Source of the DNA: Sclerotinia nivalis
Lineage: Eukaryota > Ascomycota > Leotiomycetes > Helotiales > Sclerotiniaceae
Direction of reading: 5' to 3'
NCBI GenBank assembly: GCA_029531795.1
Contig: JAPEIS010000001.1
Location: forward strand, 6,820,001-6,884,000
DNA: 64,000 nucleotides
Position 1 is the first letter of the stretch. Each line of letters begins with the position of its first letter. The position numbers were made by a program, and so were the translations under genes. This document shows, one piece after another, positions 60,481-64,000 of this stretch. The notes under the pieces were generated by a model. It worked only from the letters and a program-made list of their open reading frames with translations, had not been told where the DNA came from and did no database searches.

Positions 60481-61803
<1,323 letters not shown>

Positions 61804-64000
61804 GGATGATACCCTAGCATTGTCTTCAACTTTTTTTTTCCTGGAACACTGATTGCACGGCTTTCAATGCTCCGATAAATCAAATGGTATTATTGGTATT
61901 TCAGGCGGTTAAATCTGCACCATTATATGGTTATGAAACTTCCATCGGCATTTCTTCATTACGAAAAGACACGTGTCAAGCAAATAATTACCACGATTAA
62001 TATCACCTCATCGGGCCTTATTGCCGAACACCACTCATGACCACACCAGAGTCAGTATCTCGACTCCTCACTCAACTTTTCATTTGGTTCATTGATTGTT
62101 TATCTTTGCGGCATGGATGGGGTTTTGATTGTATATTTAGAGCGGCATCTTCAAACTATAGACTACTTTTCCTTTTTGAATCAATCGATTCTCCTGATTA
62201 GGAGCATCTCACGGCTGGCACATTTCCTTTATTTTGTTTTCATTAGCTTTTTTTTTTGTTCACCACGGAGCCAGGGGTTTGGGATGTATTATTGGCATTC
62301 TGGGAAACTACATATCCCGGAAGTGGATTTTATAGACATGGGAAATGGGGAGGGATAAGGATGGGGAAGGGAAGGGGCAATTCGAGGAAGAAAAGAGAGT
62401 ATCATCTCGTCGTGGTTGGGGATGTGAAGGAAAGACAGAGGAGAACAGAGCAGAGCAGAGCAGAGCTATCAAATGGAAGGGATGGGGAGGGTGGATAAAT
62501 GATTGTGGGGTGGTAAAGGATTGAGTAGCGATTAGCTTAGCTTAGGTAGCTAGAATTGGTTGATAGTAACAGCAACCAAACAAATGAAATGAAACGAGAA
62601 TTCAAGAACTTCATGATTTATTTTTGGGATGGTTACTTTGAATTATGTTATATCATATCACATGCTTTCAGTGTTTGCAATGTTTGCAATAACTAGTACT
62701 TGTGTCTTGCATTCTTCTTATCTAACTAGTATGTTAGTTACATGGGTTCCGCGGGGAATGGGAGATTTTAGTGAGTGAGTGAGTGAGTGAGACATTGGTC
62801 CTGCTGATTGATGTGATGTGATGTTTTGCATGTGATTATTATGGAAGTTATATGATGTAGAGTTATAATGTTATGCAGTGTGTGTATGTGTATCTTTTTT
62901 TTGTTTTCACCGATGGGTTTGTGGGTAGGTAGGCATCGTGATCTCATAAATATAGTATTAGTAAGTTTTGGTTGGTTGGTTGATTGGTTGATTAGACTGG
63001 CTTGGGGAGATGGTGTTTGAATGGAACCGGGAAATGTTGGGTTTGTAGATAAATAGTAGATAGGTAGGTAGATAGATAGATAGATGGTGGATGATGGATG
63101 GTGGGTGCACGGAGTCGTTTTTAGAGAGATGATGCCACATATGTCTAAGACGGACTGGACTGGCTTGGGGGGATGGTGTTTGAAGGGGTTTTTCTTTGGT
63201 TTTTTTCTTTAGCTTTTCTTTAGCTTTTCTTTAGCTTTTCTTTAGGGGGGGTTTAGGGGGGGATTTAGTTGGTGTTTTGCGGATACCTTGGGTGTGGATT
63301 TGAGATTTAGTTGGTGGTTTGTGGGGTTTGGGGGTAACTTAGGGTACTTTGGGGTAACTTGGGGTTTGGTTTGGGCGATCACAAATAGATGGGGTACCCC
63401 GCATGAGATGTGAGAATATGGTGGCGAGACATATGAATCGATTATCGACTCTATCAATAGTAAGTAGAAGATACGTGAACTTTTGATTTCTAATTATGGC
63501 TTTTGTATTGGTGTTTTGTTATGTTCTCTAGTTTCAACCTCTGGTTTTTGTATGTCGTGGAATGATGGATAGGTGGGTTTATGCGGAGTATGAGTAAGAG
63601 TATGCTATCGTGGTTATGTGGTTATGTATTAGGTATACTGGATGAGAATGGATTGGTTGGTTTTAGAAGGTCTGGACTTTTGGGGAATTTTGGGAAATTT
63701 TAGCTAGATGGGGGATGGAGGGATGGAGGGATGGCGGATGGGGATTTGATTGGAGATTTGGTTGGTATGTGGTGGGATATGGAATGAGATGTGGAATGAG
63801 AATATTGACATGTGAAAATGAATGTTTATGAGTACAGGTAAGCATCACATGTTTTTACTTTTGTGTTTCCACATCCATAGTCTTGGACTTGGGAGATAAT
63901 TAAGATGAGATTAAAATCTTGACTTTGGACTCGGATCAGGGAATTGATAATGAGGGTAATTTGTTTCTCTCTCTTGTTCTTGTATGTACAGTACCAGAGG
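61804..64000. other. creA 3' flank, repeat-rich, no gene seen
   Basis: About 2.2 kb with no recognised gene. It has short tandem repeats: (AGAGC)n 62,446-62,466, (GAGT)n 62,772-62,791, and CTTTAGCTTTT units 63,207-63,244. The + strand is G/T-rich from about 62,760 onward, with G-runs at 63,245-63,375. Confidence 0.5.
63207..63375 (+). repeat. CTTTAGCTTTT tandem repeat and telomere-like G-run tract
   Basis: Three and a half CTTTAGCTTTT units (63,207-63,244) lead directly into TTTAG7TTTAG8-like sequence (63,242-63,263). A second G-run cluster follows at 63,322-63,374: GGGG, GGGGG, GGG, GGGG, GGGG, GGG separated by 3-7 nt. The spacing fits intramolecular G-quadruplex formation on the + strand. 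Confidence 0.7.

Overview
The window is nuclear DNA of a filamentous ascomycete. The evidence is short introns (about 47-105 nt, GTNNGT donors, YAG acceptors), a dispersed 5S rRNA gene, and a compact set of conserved fungal genes. The creA N-terminus and overall protein similarity suggest a leotiomycete, most likely Sclerotiniaceae (Botrytis/Sclerotinia type). That assignment is inference from remembered families, not a search.

Layout: (1) 1-11,433 is dense housekeeping: MTR10/transportin-3 (cut by the left edge), SmE, 5-formyl-THF cyclo-ligase, ROT1, a membrane-anchored phytase-like phosphatase, mitochondrial IDH2 and exocyst SEC5. (2) 11,434-27,860 is gene-poor. It holds one 5S rRNA gene with its own TATA box, two small orphan genes that share a 39-nt last exon, a broken Est1-type fragment, and a very AT-rich, repeat-rich block. 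(3) 27,864-40,969 is a second gene cluster: peroxisomal multifunctional enzyme FOX2, a glycerate-kinase-like P-loop kinase, an ECM11-domain coiled-coil protein, a long-chain acyl-CoA synthetase and an RKM5-like methyltransferase. (4) 40,970-60,510 is gene-poor again, with a family of repeated, partly decayed orphan reading frames (44.7-46.9 kb) and an orphan zinc-finger-like exon (47.8 kb). (5) creA, the carbon-catabolite repressor, lies at 60,511-61,803 behind more than 12 kb without a recognisable gene, and is followed by a repeat-rich G-rich tail.

Themes: FOX2 and the acyl-CoA synthetase, about 5 kb apart, are consecutive steps of fatty-acid use, and CreA represses alternative carbon use in general. 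Nothing shows that this is a co-regulated cluster. Most housekeeping genes are in divergent or convergent pairs with short shared spacers. No bacterial-type system, CRISPR array or intact transposon was seen. The least explained material is the pair of orphan genes with the Est1-like remnants (12.8-18.7 kb) and the repeated 'C-x-D-G' orphan frames (44.7-46.9 kb). Gene models were spliced by hand; every listed exon set stays in frame.
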